64,000 bases of DNA from Herbaspirillum sp. AP02 (GTDB lineage: Bacteria > Pseudomonadota > Gammaproteobacteria > Burkholderiales > Burkholderiaceae_D): contig NZ_JADWMY010000005.1 in the NCBI RefSeq assembly GCF_015767275.1, forward strand, positions 248,001 to 312,000, in the 5' to 3' direction. A program made the position numbers and the translations under genes. The notes below the pieces were generated by a model, which saw only the letters and a program-made list of their open reading frames with translations, had not been told where the DNA came from and made no database searches. Position 1 is the first letter of the stretch. Every line of letters starts with the position of its first letter. Below are positions 36,552 to 45,409 of this stretch, one piece after another.

Positions 36552-37903
36552 AGAGCACCACCGACCTGAACATGGTCAACGCCTATATCCCCGGCCGGAC
36601 CGACGTCGGTCCCGTGACCGAGGCCCTGATCAAACGCCGTGACGCGCTGCTGGGTCCGGCCTATCGCCTGATGTACGAGCATCCGCTGCAGATCGTGCGT
36701 GGCGAGGGTGTCTGGCTGATTGATCCGCAGGGACGCCGTTACCTCGACGTCTACAACAACGTGACCTCCCTTGGGCATTGCCACCCTGCAGTCACCGAGG
36801 CGATCTGCCAACAGGTGCAAACCCTGGCGACCAATACCCGCTATCTGCACGAAACCATTCTGGAACTGGCCGAAAGGCTTCTCGCCACCGTACCGGAAAC
36901 GGCACTGGCACACCTGATGCTGACCTGCACCGGTAGCGAAGCCAATGATCTGGCCTATCGCATCGCCAAAGTGCGCACCGGGGGCACCGGGGTGATCGTG
37001 ACCGATACCGCCTATCACGGTATCACCGACGCGGTCTCGCAGTTCTCCCCCTCGCTGGGCGCCACGGTCAACCTTGGTCCGCATGTACGGTTGGTGCCGG
37101 CGCCGCGTAGTTATCACGCTCAAGGGCAGGATCTGGGCGAACGCTTTGCACGCGATGTGGAGGCAGCCATTGCCGACCTGCAACGCCACGGCATCCAGCC
37201 AGCAGCACTGATCGTCGACTCACTCTTTACCAGCGATGGCATCCTGCCCGGCCCGGCAGGCTTCCTCAAGGGAGCGGTACAGGCCATTCAGCGCGCCGGC
37301 GGCCTCTTCATCGCCGACGAGGTGCAACCTGGCTTTGGTCGCACCGGTGAGCACATGTGGGGCTTCCAGCGCCACGGCGTGGTGCCAGACATCGTGACCA
37401 TGGGCAAGCCGATGGGCAACGGGCAACCGGTTGCAGGTCTGCTGGCCACGGCCGACGCCTTGCAGGAATTCGGCCAGCGCTCGCGTTACTTCAATACCTT
37501 CGGTGGCAATACCGTGTCCTGCGCAGCGGCACTTGCAGTACTCAAGACCATAGAACGCGAGGGCCTGATCGCCCATGCGCACGAGGCAGGATCGATCTTG
37601 CTTGACGGCATCGCCGCCTTGGCAGAACGTCATGAGGCGATTGGCGACGTGCGCGGCGCGGGCATGTTCGTCGGCGTGGAACTGGTCTCCGATCGCCGCT
37701 CGCGTGCACCAGACCGCAGCCTTACCAGCGAGGTGGTCAACCGGATGCGCGACAAGGGCGTGCTGCTCAGCGCCTGCGCGATGGGACATAACGTATTGAA
37801 GATACGACCGCCGCTGGTATTGACGAAGGATCAGGCCGGCATGGTGATTGATGCGCTGGACGAATCGCTGACGCAAGCCAGGACCGGCTCGGCCAGCCGT
37901 TGA
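36548..37903 (+). CDS. Class III aminotransferase-fold phospho-lyase (AGXT2L1/AGXT2L2-like)
   Basis: A 451-residue PLP enzyme. The Schiff-base lysine is K287 in TMGKPMGNGQPVAG, with the PLP-ring Asp in IADEVQPGFGRTG. The phrases YLDVYNNVTSLGHCHP and TMGKPMGNG are those of ethanolamine-phosphate and 5-phosphohydroxylysine phospho-lyases, which eliminate phosphate and ammonia and do not transaminate. AGGAGA stands six bases before the ATG. It is coupled to the kinase gene by a four-base overlap. The exact substrate is not fixed by sequence; hydroxylysine or an ethanolamine-like compound is most likely. Confidence 0.83.
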   Translation: MKSTTDLNMVNAYIPGRTDVGPVTEALIKRRDALLGPAYRLMYEHPLQIVRGEGVWLIDPQGRRYLDVYNNVTSLGHCHPAVTEAICQQVQTLATNTRYLHETILELAERLLATVPETALAHLMLTCTGSEANDLAYRIAKVRTGGTGVIVTDTAYHGITDAVSQFSPSLGATVNLGPHVRLVPAPRSYHAQGQDLGERFARDVEAAIADLQRHGIQPAALIVDSLFTSDGILPGPAGFLKGAVQAIQRAGGLFIADEVQPGFGRTGEHMWGFQRHGVVPDIVTMGKPMGNGQPVAGLLATADALQEFGQRSRYFNTFGGNTVSCAAALAVLKTIEREGLIAHAHEAGSILLDGIAALAERHEAIGDVRGAGMFVGVELVSDRRSRAPDRSLTSEVVNRMRDKGVLLSACAMGHNVLKIRPPLVLTKDQAGMVIDALDESLTQARTGSASR

Positions 37904-37932
37904 CAGCGAAGCTGCGGTGATAAGATCTCCCC

Positions 37933-38436
37933 ATGCGTCCCACAGAACCAATCGACCGCACTGACATCAAGATTCTCGAACACCTGCTGCGCGAGGGACG
38001 TTGTTCGAACGTGGAACTGGCCGAAGCGGTCAACCTGAGCCCCAGCCCTTGTCTGACCCGCACCAAACGCATGGAAGATAGTGGTGTCATCGCGGGTTAC
38101 GGCGCACAGATCGCGCTGGAGAAACTGGGCAGCCATGTCGTGGTGTTTTCCGAGATTACACTCGGCAGCCATCGCCCGGCCGACTTCCGCAAGTTCGAGC
38201 AAGGTGCGGCCAGATATGCGGAGATCGTCGAGTGCTACAACGTCAGCGGGGGCTACGATTATCTCCTCAAGATCATCTCCCCCACGGTGTCCTTGTTCCA
38301 GGAGTTGATGGAGAGACTCCTGGAGGACGAGATCGGCATTGAAAAGTTCGCCAGTCGCATCGTGCTGCGCCATCCTTATGGGCAGCGCAGCGATCCGGTG
38401 GCTGTGATTGCGACGGGAAAGAGCAGCTGGAAGTAG
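37933..38436 (+). CDS. Lrp/AsnC-family regulator
   Basis: A 167-residue Lrp-type regulator. The N-terminal helix-turn-helix is at about 8-55 (DRTDIKILEHLLREGRCSNV, then the recognition helix in NLSPSPCLTRTKRME), followed by the RAM effector domain with the usual VSGGYDYLLKI strand. Lrp family members sense amino acids. It is the last gene of the HAD-kinase-phospho-lyase operon, 29 bp after it, and is the likely local regulator of it and of the divergent oxidoreductase. Confidence 0.88.
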   Translation: MRPTEPIDRTDIKILEHLLREGRCSNVELAEAVNLSPSPCLTRTKRMEDSGVIAGYGAQIALEKLGSHVVVFSEITLGSHRPADFRKFEQGAARYAEIVECYNVSGGYDYLLKIISPTVSLFQELMERLLEDEIGIEKFASRIVLRHPYGQRSDPVAVIATGKSSWK

Positions 38437-38473
38437 CGACGCGCAATCCGAGGACAGCCCGCCGCCAGCTGGC

Positions 38474-39238
38474 TCAGGAAAACCGGCTGAAGTCCGGCTT
38501 GCGCTTCTCGAAGAAGGCGGTGAAGGCCTCCTTGGCTTCCGGCTCGGTGAGCATGCGTGCGAAGTGTTCGATCTCGGTCACCATCTGCTGCTCGGTGGCG
38601 GTGACACGGTTCTTCTTCATCAATTGCTTGGTCACGCGGATCGAAGCGGCCGGCAAGGCGGCCAGCTTGGCAGCCTGCTTTTGCGCATAGGGCAGCAGTT
38701 CTTCCAGCGGCAGGACGCGATTGACGAAGCCCATCTGCGCGGCCTCGTCGGCGCCGAAGGCTTCGCCCAGCAGGAGCTTCTCGGCAGCACGCTGATATCC
38801 CGCGATATGCGGCAGCAACAGTGAAGAGGCCGCTTCCGGGCAGAGCCCCAGCTGGGTGAAGGGCATCGAGAATTTCGCATTGTCCGCCGCATACACCAGG
38901 TCGCAATGCATGAGCAGTGTTGTGCCGATACCGACCGCCACACCCGAGACCGCCGCCACGATGGGCTTGCTGGCATGGCTGATCTGCCAGAGGAACTGGA
39001 ACACCGGCGCGTCCTGGGTCTTGGGCGGGTTCTTCAGGAAGTCTTCCAGATCATTGCCGGCCGAGAAAGCCTGTGACTTGCCGGTGAAGAGGATGGCGCG
39101 CACGGCGCTGTCGGTCTCGGCTTCCTTCAGGGCATCGGCCAGTTGCTGGTACATGGCGGCGGTGATGGCGTTCTTCTTGTCTTCACGGTCGAAATGGATG
39201 CTCAGGATGCCATCGGCCTTGCTCAGTTGGATATCCAT
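38474..39238 (-). CDS. Enoyl-CoA hydratase/isomerase family protein
   Basis: A 254-residue crotonase. Oxyanion-hole segments are FSAGNDLEDF (about 60-70) and SGVAVGIGTTLLMHCD (about 100-115). Glu residues at the usual catalytic positions are not both obvious (…LCPEAASSLLLP retains one), so isomerase or hydratase activity is open. The start at 39238 (MDIQLSK) has AGGAGA upstream; the frame is open a further 17 codons. It lies last in the fatty-acid cluster, separated from the thiolase gene by a terminator. Confidence 0.85.
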   Translation of the reverse strand: MDIQLSKADGILSIHFDREDKKNAITAAMYQQLADALKEAETDSAVRAILFTGKSQAFSAGNDLEDFLKNPPKTQDAPVFQFLWQISHASKPIVAAVSGVAVGIGTTLLMHCDLVYAADNAKFSMPFTQLGLCPEAASSLLLPHIAGYQRAAEKLLLGEAFGADEAAQMGFVNRVLPLEELLPYAQKQAAKLAALPAASIRVTKQLMKKNRVTATEQQMVTEIEHFARMLTEPEAKEAFTAFFEKRKPDFSRFS

Positions 39239-39303
39239 CTGCGCGGTCTCCTTGAATTTTATAAATGATTTAGCTTGTTTGAAGCTCAAGCAGGAACCAA
39301 TGA

Positions 39304-39335
39304 AAAAGCCGCACGGCGTGAGCAGTGCGGCTTTT
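39304..39335 (-). terminator. Rho-independent terminator after the thiolase gene
   Basis: The 11-bp stem AAAAGCCGCAC/GTGCGGCTTTT has a ten-base loop and, on the minus strand, ends in a T-run. It should stop most transcripts of the acyl-CoA operon before the enoyl-CoA hydratase gene. Confidence 0.75.
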
Positions 39336-39357
39336 CATCAGCGCTTGCGCATGTGGA

Positions 39358-40554
39358 TCAGACGCGTTCGAAGATGCCCGCCGCACCCATGCCGGTACCC
39401 ACGCACATGGTCACCATGCCGTACTTCAGGTTCTTGCGGCGCAGTGCATGGATGGTGGTCGCCGCACGGATGGCGCCGGTGGCGCCCAGCGGGTGGCCCA
39501 GGGCGATGGCGCCGCCCATGGGGTTGACCTTGCTCGGGTCCAGGCCGAGATCGCCGATGACAGCCAGCGCCTGGGCGGCGAAGGCTTCGTTCAGTTCGAT
39601 CCAGTCGATCTGGTCCTGGGTCAGGCCGCCGGCCTTCAGCGCTGCCGGAATCGCTTCCTTGGGACCGATGCCCATGATCTCCGGTGGCACGCCACGCACG
39701 GCGAAGGAGACGAAGCGCGCCAGCGGGGTCAGGTTGAACTGCTTGAGGATCTTTTCGGAGACGATGATCAGCGCGCCGGCACCGTCGGAAGTCTGCGAGC
39801 TGTTGCCGGCGGTGACGCTGCCCTTGGCGGCGAAGACCGGCTTGAGCTTGGCCAGCGCGGCCAGGTTGGAATCGGCACGCGGACCTTCGTCCAGACTGAC
39901 GGTGCGGGTCTTGATGTCGATCTCGCCACTGCCCAGATTGGGGAAGCGTTCGACGATCTCGAACGCGGTCATCTCGTCGTTGAATTCGCCAGCCTGCTGG
40001 GCCGCGATGGCCTTCTGGTGCGAGGCCAGCGCGAACTCATCCTGCGCTTCGCGCGAGACCTTCCATTGCTGTGCCACCTTCTCGGCGGTCAGGCCCATGC
40101 CATAGGCCATGCCGACGTTCTCATCCTTGAAGGCATTGATGTTGATGGAGGGATGGAAACCCATCATCGGTACCATCGACATCGACTCCGCACCGGCGGC
40201 GATCATGACATCGGCTTCGCCCACGCGGATGCGGTCGGCAGCCATGGCGATGGCGGTGATACCGGAGGCGCAGTAGCGGTTGATGGTGACGCCGCCGATG
40301 GTGTTGGGCAGGCCGGCCAGCAGCACGGCGTTACGCGCCATGTTCAGGCCTTGCGCTCCTTCGGGGAAGGAGCAGCCGACGATGGCGTCCTCGATCAGCT
40401 TGGGGTCCAGGCCCGGCACTTGCGCCACGGCCGACTGGATGGCGCGCACCAACAGGTCATCCGGACGAGTGTTCTTGAACATGCCACGCGGTGCCTTGCC
40501 GATGGGGGTGCGGGTGGCGGCGACGATGTAGGCGTCTTGCAGTTGTTTGCTCAT
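39358..40554 (-). CDS. Acetyl-CoA C-acyltransferase (thiolase, FadA type)
   Basis: A 398-residue thiolase that splits 3-ketoacyl-CoA. The nucleophilic Cys is in NRYCASGITA (near 92), the His of the second triad is in [14 protein letters not shown] (near 350) and the second Cys is in MCVGTGMGAAG (near 386). It follows the FadN-type gene in the operon, but a DUF559 cassette is inserted between them. A second, different thiolase gene is at 52759-53934. Confidence 0.93.
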   Translation of the reverse strand: MSKQLQDAYIVAATRTPIGKAPRGMFKNTRPDDLLVRAIQSAVAQVPGLDPKLIEDAIVGCSFPEGAQGLNMARNAVLLAGLPNTIGGVTINRYCASGITAIAMAADRIRVGEADVMIAAGAESMSMVPMMGFHPSININAFKDENVGMAYGMGLTAEKVAQQWKVSREAQDEFALASHQKAIAAQQAGEFNDEMTAFEIVERFPNLGSGEIDIKTRTVSLDEGPRADSNLAALAKLKPVFAAKGSVTAGNSSQTSDGAGALIIVSEKILKQFNLTPLARFVSFAVRGVPPEIMGIGPKEAIPAALKAGGLTQDQIDWIELNEAFAAQALAVIGDLGLDPSKVNPMGGAIALGHPLGATGAIRAATTIHALRRKNLKYGMVTMCVGTGMGAAGIFERV

Positions 40555-40572
40555 TCAAAATCTCCTTGGACT

Positions 40573-40613
40573 CTCCCTCCCCTTCAAGGGGAGGGCTGGG
40601 GTGGGGATGGGTT
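40573..40613. repeat. Left arm of 41-bp inverted repeat framing the DUF559 gene
   Basis: This arm matches the reverse complement of 40953-40993 at 40 of 41 bases. Inside it is a 21-bp palindrome of the form CCCTCCCCTT-C-AAGGGGAGGG. The DUF559 stop codon lies within this arm, so the last residues of the protein are encoded by the repeat. Confidence 0.9.
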
Positions 40614-40949
40614 CAATGCATTCCAGATTGCCTGAACGACCACATCCGTCTCATTCAATACTTCGTTATTCCAAAAGCGTAGAACCGTGAAGCCTGCCTG
40701 ATTCAATTTCGCGGTCCGGTTTGCGTCATCCTGATTGCCGACATGCTGCGAGCCGTCTACTTCAATCACCAGGCGCCGTTCCAGACAGACAAAATCGAGT
40801 ACGTAATTTTCAAAGGGGTGCTGATGGCGAAATTTCACGTCCAGTTGCTGACCGCGCAGACGGTGCCATAGCCTTTGCTCGGCTTCTGTCATGGTCTTGC
40901 GTAACTGCTTGGCCGCAAGTTTGGCGAAAGTGTTGGTTTGGCCTTTCAT
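40584..40949 (-). CDS. DUF559-family endonuclease-like protein inside an inverted-repeat cassette
   Basis: A 121-residue protein of the DUF559 family, which has a Vsr/PD-(D/E)xK nuclease-like fold. The start is KQLRKTMTEAEQRLWHRLRG; the presumed catalytic residues are D52 in YVLDFVC and E63/D65 in VIEVDG, followed by RFWNNEVL. The ATG at 40949 lies three bases inside the right repeat arm. The C-terminus (LNPSPPQPSP) is encoded by the left arm. It lies between two beta-oxidation genes, with which it has no functional link, and so looks acquired. DNA binding or nicking is likely; no activity is proven for the family. Confidence 0.8.
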   Translation of the reverse strand: MKGQTNTFAKLAAKQLRKTMTEAEQRLWHRLRGQQLDVKFRHQHPFENYVLDFVCLERRLVIEVDGSQHVGNQDDANRTAKLNQAGFTVLRFWNNEVLNETDVVVQAIWNALNPSPPQPSP

Positions 40950-40952
40950 TTC

Positions 40953-40993
40953 AACCCATCCCCACCCCAACCCTCCCCTTGAAGGGGAGGGAG
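40953..40993. repeat. Right arm of 41-bp inverted repeat framing the DUF559 gene
   Basis: This is the mirror of 40573-40613 with one mismatch. It ends seven bases before the stop of the FadN-type gene (41000), so the whole 421-bp cassette fills the gap between the two genes with almost nothing left over. Confidence 0.9.
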
Positions 40994-40999
40994 CGTTCT

Positions 41000-43387
41000 T
41001 TAATTGCGTACAGGCTTGCCGGTTTGCATCATGCCCATGATGCGTTCCTGGGTCTTGGGGTGATTGAGCAACTCCATGAAGAACTTGCGCTCGATGTCGA
41101 GCAACCATTGTTCATTGACGATGCTGCCCTCTTCCACTTCGCCACCGGCCACGGTCTCGGCGATCATCTTGCCCAGCTTGAAGTCGTGGGCCGAGATGAA
41201 GCCGCCGTCGCGCATGTTGACCAGCTGCGCCATGATGGTGGCCAGGCCGTTGCGGCCGATCACCGGCACCTGCGGCGGCAGTTGCGGACGATAACCGGCG
41301 TCGAACAGCGCGCGCGCTTCCACCTTGGCCACGTGCAGCAATTCATACGGGTTGAAGACGATCACGTCGTCCTCGCGCAGGTAGCCCAGCTTGCGGGCTT
41401 CCAGCGCCGACTTGGAGACATTGGCGGTGGCCGCTGCCAGCATGTATTCCTTCAGGAACTGCAGGATGTCGTTGCCCTTGGCTTCCTTGGCGGCGCGCAC
41501 GGCCGCTTCCTTCAGGCCGCCACCGGCCGGGATCAGGCCCACGCCCACTTCCACCAGGCCGATGTAGGACTCGATGGAGACCACGCGCTTGGCGGTATGC
41601 AGCAACAGTTCGCAACCACCGCCCAGGGCCAGGCCGGCCACGGCGGCGATCACCGGCACGCTGGCGTACTTCAGGCGCTGGTGCGCCTGCTGCAGTTGGT
41701 GTACCACCGGCTCGATGGCCTTGACGCCACCGGACATGAACAGCGGCAGCATCGATTGCAGGTCGGCACCGGCCGAGAAAGCACCGCCTTCGGCGGCGTC
41801 CGGATGCCAGATCACCAGGCCCTTGAAGTTCTGCTCGGCTTCGGTGACGGCCTTGTTCATGCCGTCGATGACACCCTGGCCGATCACGTGCATCTTGGTC
41901 TTGAAGGACAGGATCAGGACATCGTCGTTCTGATGCCAGATGCGGACCGATTCGTCTTCGAAGAAGGTGGTGCCGGCGCTCTTGCCGTCGGCGGCGCCTT
42001 CGCCCACCAGCGGGGCGCGGAAGGCCTGGCGCTGGTAGACCGGCAGTTCGGAACGGGCCACATCGGCCTTCTTCGAGGGCGACCAGGAACCCTTCTCCGA
42101 GTGCACGCCGTCACGGCCATCGAAGACCCAGTCCGGCAGCGGTGCATTGGACAGCGCTTTGCCGGCGTCGATATCTTCCTTCACCCATTGCGCAATCTGC
42201 TTCCAGCCGGCGGCCTGCCAGGTCTCGAAGGGACCGACGCTCCAGCCGAAGCCCCAGCGCATGGCGAAGTCCAGGTCACGGGCGTTGTCGGCCACCGATT
42301 CCAGGTGCACGGCGATGTAGTGGAAGGCATCGCGGAAGATGGCCCACAGGAACTGGCCCTGCGGATTGGTCGAATCATGCAGCGCCTTCATGCGCTTGAC
42401 CGGATCCTTTTCCTTGAGGATGCGGGCGATGATGTCATCGGCCTTGGCGCCACCGGCAACGTAATCGCCCTTGGCCGGGTCGATGCGCAGGATGTCCTTG
42501 CCCACCTTCTTGTAGAAACCGGCACCGCTCTTCTGGCCCAGCGCACCCTGCTCGACCAGCTTGGCCAGCAGCGGCGGGGTGGCATAGGAAGAGAAGAAGG
42601 GATCGTCCTTCAGGTTGTCCTGCATGGTGCGGATGACGTGACCCATGGTATCCAGGCCCACCACGTCGGCGGTGCGGAAGGTGCCGGACTTGGCGCGGCC
42701 CAGCTTGGCGCCGGTCAGGTCATCGACCACGTCCACCGAGAGACCGTATTTGTCGGCTTCGATGATGGTGGCCAGGATGCCGAACACGCCCACGCGGTTG
42801 GCCACGAAATTGGGCGTGTCGAAAGCGCGCACCACGCCCTTGCCCAGGGTGGTGGTGAGGAAGGCTTCCAGCTGGTCCAGGATGTGCGGCTCGGTGGACT
42901 GGGTCGGGATCAGCTCGACCAGGTGCATGTAGCGCGGCGGGTTGAAGAAGTGTACGCCGCAGAAGCGCGCCTTCAGAGCGGCATCGAAGCCGTCGGATAG
43001 CCCATTGATCGACAGGCCCGAGGTGTTGGAGGCGAAGATGGCCTTGGGGCCGATGTGCGGAGCGACCTTCTTGTAGAGGTCGTGCTTCCAGTCCATGCGC
43101 TCGGCGATGGCTTCGATGATGAGGTCGCAGCCTTCCAGCACGGCCAGGTCATCCTCGTAGTTGGCGACCTGGATCAGGGCCGCGTCGTCCTTGTTGCCCA
43201 GCGGCGCCGGGCTGAGTTTCTTCAGGTTTTCGATGGCGCGTTGCACGATGCCGTTCTTCGGGCCTTCCTTGGCCGGCAGGTCGAACAGCACGACCGGCAC
43301 GCGGGCGTTGATGCAATGGGCGGCAATCTGGGCCCCCATGACGCCGGCGCCGAGCACGGCCACTTTTTTGACGATGAAATTGGACAC
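41000..43387 (-). CDS. 3-hydroxyacyl-CoA dehydrogenase/enoyl-CoA hydratase fusion, FadN type
   Basis: A 795-residue beta-oxidation enzyme. The dehydrogenase comes first: Rossmann motif VLGAGVMGAQIAAH at about 10-23, EAIAERMDWK near 100 and SNTSGLSI near 125. The crotonase domain follows at about 490-720 (AFSAGADLQSM, AVAGLALGGGCELLLH). This order is that of Bacillus FadN, the reverse of Escherichia FadB. The GTG at 43387 is preferred because AAGGAGA stands before it; the frame is open a further ten codons. It works with the acyl-CoA dehydrogenase upstream and the thiolase downstream. Confidence 0.92.
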   Translation of the reverse strand: MSNFIVKKVAVLGAGVMGAQIAAHCINARVPVVLFDLPAKEGPKNGIVQRAIENLKKLSPAPLGNKDDAALIQVANYEDDLAVLEGCDLIIEAIAERMDWKHDLYKKVAPHIGPKAIFASNTSGLSINGLSDGFDAALKARFCGVHFFNPPRYMHLVELIPTQSTEPHILDQLEAFLTTTLGKGVVRAFDTPNFVANRVGVFGILATIIEADKYGLSVDVVDDLTGAKLGRAKSGTFRTADVVGLDTMGHVIRTMQDNLKDDPFFSSYATPPLLAKLVEQGALGQKSGAGFYKKVGKDILRIDPAKGDYVAGGAKADDIIARILKEKDPVKRMKALHDSTNPQGQFLWAIFRDAFHYIAVHLESVADNARDLDFAMRWGFGWSVGPFETWQAAGWKQIAQWVKEDIDAGKALSNAPLPDWVFDGRDGVHSEKGSWSPSKKADVARSELPVYQRQAFRAPLVGEGAADGKSAGTTFFEDESVRIWHQNDDVLILSFKTKMHVIGQGVIDGMNKAVTEAEQNFKGLVIWHPDAAEGGAFSAGADLQSMLPLFMSGGVKAIEPVVHQLQQAHQRLKYASVPVIAAVAGLALGGGCELLLHTAKRVVSIESYIGLVEVGVGLIPAGGGLKEAAVRAAKEAKGNDILQFLKEYMLAAATANVSKSALEARKLGYLREDDVIVFNPYELLHVAKVEARALFDAGYRPQLPPQVPVIGRNGLATIMAQLVNMRDGGFISAHDFKLGKMIAETVAGGEVEEGSIVNEQWLLDIERKFFMELLNHPKTQERIMGMMQTGKPVRN

Positions 43388-43600
43388 GCAAATCTCCTTT
43401 GCTGGTGCTGCAAACATGAAACATGAATTCGGGGCCTGGCAGGCTGCGCTGCGATAGGCGAACGACTACTGTACGCCTTCCGGCAGAAGGTCACAGCATG
43501 CCTTGCAGGGGTGACACCGACATGACGCCACGCCGGGCCACATTGCGGTAGATCAACGCCGCCGGAAGACAACCGGCCCATCGGCGGCGTGGTGTTGCGG

Positions 43601-45391
43601 TCAGAACAACTCGGCGTCCAGGGCCATCAGGTTGGCTGCGCCGGAACGGGCCTGGCGGATCAGCATGGCGGTCTCCGGCAGCAGGCGCGCGAAGTAGAAG
43701 CGGGCCGTGGCCAGCTTGGCGGTGTAGAAGGCGTCGCCGCTGCCCTGCTTTTCCAGCGCGATCTTGGCCATGCGCGCAAACAGGTAGGAAAACACCAGGT
43801 GGCCCACCACGCGCAGGTAGGGCACGGCGGCGGCGCCGGCCTCGTCCTGATTGGCAAAGGACTTCATGCCGATTTCCATGGTCAGCTTGGTCACCTTGTC
43901 GCCGATGTCGGCCAGCGGGGTGATGAATTCGGACATGGACTCATCGGTGCCATGCTCTTCCACGAAGGCCTGGATCTGGGCACCGAACTTCTTCAGCTTG
44001 GCGCCGTTGTCCATCAGGATCTTGCGCCCCAGCAGGTCCAGCGACTGGATGGTGTTGGTGCCTTCGTAGATCATGTTGATGCGGGCATCGCGCACGTATT
44101 GCTCCATGCCCCATTCGGCGATGTAGCCATGGCCGCCATAGACCTGCAGACACTCGGAGGTGGCCGTCCAAGCGTTGTCGGTGAGGAAGGCCTTCACCAC
44201 CGGGGTCAGCAGGGCCACGATGTCGCCGGCGTCCTTGCGGACTTGCTCATCCGGGTGGGTCAGTTCCTTGTCCAGCTCCAGGGCGACATAGGAGGTGAAG
44301 GCGCGGCCGCCCTCGGCGAAGGCCTTGGCGGTCAGCAGCATCCGGCGCACGTCGGGGTGCACGATGATCGGGTCGGCCGGCTTGTCGGCGGCCTTGATGC
44401 CGGACAGGCTGCGCATCTGCAGGCGGTCCTTGGCATAGACCAGGGCGTTCTGGTAGGCCACTTCGGTCAGACCCAGGCCCTGCATGCCCACGCCCAGGCG
44501 GGCCGCGTTCATGAACACGAACATGGCTTGCAGACCCTTGTGCGGCTGACCGATCAACCAGCCGGTAGCGCCGTCCAGGTTCATCTGGCAGGTGGCGTTG
44601 CCGTGGATGCCCATCTTTTCTTCAATGGCACCGCAGAAGATGGGATTGCGCGCGCCCAGCGAACCATCGGCGTTGGGCAGGAACTTCGGCACCAGGAACA
44701 AGGAAATGCCCTTGGAGCCTTCCGGTGCATCCGGCAGGCGGGCCAGCACCAGATGGATGATGTTGGCGGAGACGTCGTTTTCGCCGGCCGAGATGAAGAT
44801 CTTGTTGCCGGTGATCTTGTAGGCGCCATCGGCCTGCGGTTCTGCCTTGCTGCGCAGCAGGCCCAGGTCGGTGCCGCAATGCGCTTCGGTCAGGCACATG
44901 GTGCCGGTCCACTCGCCCGAAACCAGCTTGGGCAGATAGAGCTGCTTCTGCTCTTCCGAGCCGTGCGCGTGCAGGCACTCGTAGGCACCGTGCGACAGGC
45001 CGGGGTACATGGTCCAGGCCTGGTTGGAGGAGTTCAGCATCTCGTAGAAGGAATTGTTGATCGTCAGCGGCAGGCCCTGGCCACCGAATTCGGGATCACA
45101 GGACAGCGCCGCCCAGCCGGCTTCCACGTACTGCTGGTAGGCCTGCTTGAAACCCTTGGGGGTGGTGACGGCCTTGGTTTCGCGATCGAAATGGCAACCC
45201 TCGCGGTCGCCCGAATGGTTCAGCGGGAACAATACTTGCGAAGCGAACTTGCCGCCCTCCTCCAGCACCTGGTCCACCAGCTCGCGGTTGGTATCAGCAT
45301 GCGGTGGCAGTTCTTTGAACACTTCCTCGACATTGAGCAACTCGTGCAGCACGAATTGCATGTCGCGCAAGGGGGCGTTGTATTGGGGCAT
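43601..45391 (-). CDS. Acyl-CoA dehydrogenase (large, FadE/DmdC-like)
   Basis: A 596-residue flavoenzyme that makes the first double bond in acyl-CoA oxidation. The FAD segments are MCLTEAHCGTDLG (about 165) and FISAGENDVSANIIH; the catalytic Glu is in RINMIYEGTNTIQSLDL (near 435). The long C-terminal domain (about 460-596) is the extra part of the ~600-residue group that includes 3-methylmercaptopropionyl-CoA dehydrogenases. It sits between the TetR gene and the FadN-type gene, 213 bp before the latter. Confidence 0.92.
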   Translation of the reverse strand: MPQYNAPLRDMQFVLHELLNVEEVFKELPPHADTNRELVDQVLEEGGKFASQVLFPLNHSGDREGCHFDRETKAVTTPKGFKQAYQQYVEAGWAALSCDPEFGGQGLPLTINNSFYEMLNSSNQAWTMYPGLSHGAYECLHAHGSEEQKQLYLPKLVSGEWTGTMCLTEAHCGTDLGLLRSKAEPQADGAYKITGNKIFISAGENDVSANIIHLVLARLPDAPEGSKGISLFLVPKFLPNADGSLGARNPIFCGAIEEKMGIHGNATCQMNLDGATGWLIGQPHKGLQAMFVFMNAARLGVGMQGLGLTEVAYQNALVYAKDRLQMRSLSGIKAADKPADPIIVHPDVRRMLLTAKAFAEGGRAFTSYVALELDKELTHPDEQVRKDAGDIVALLTPVVKAFLTDNAWTATSECLQVYGGHGYIAEWGMEQYVRDARINMIYEGTNTIQSLDLLGRKILMDNGAKLKKFGAQIQAFVEEHGTDESMSEFITPLADIGDKVTKLTMEIGMKSFANQDEAGAAAVPYLRVVGHLVFSYLFARMAKIALEKQGSGDAFYTAKLATARFYFARLLPETAMLIRQARSGAANLMALDAELF

Positions 45392-45409
45392 GAATGTCTC
45401 CGGACGGGT

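Noticed and set aside
40721-43000. Open frame of 759 codons on the plus strand
   Set aside because: Antisense shadow of the FadN-type gene, with His/Gly/Gln-rich composition and no start signals.
43556-43590. Terminator between the acyl-CoA dehydrogenase and FadN-type genes
   Set aside because: The 9-bp stem has a 17-base loop and no T-run on either strand; read-through of the operon is expected.
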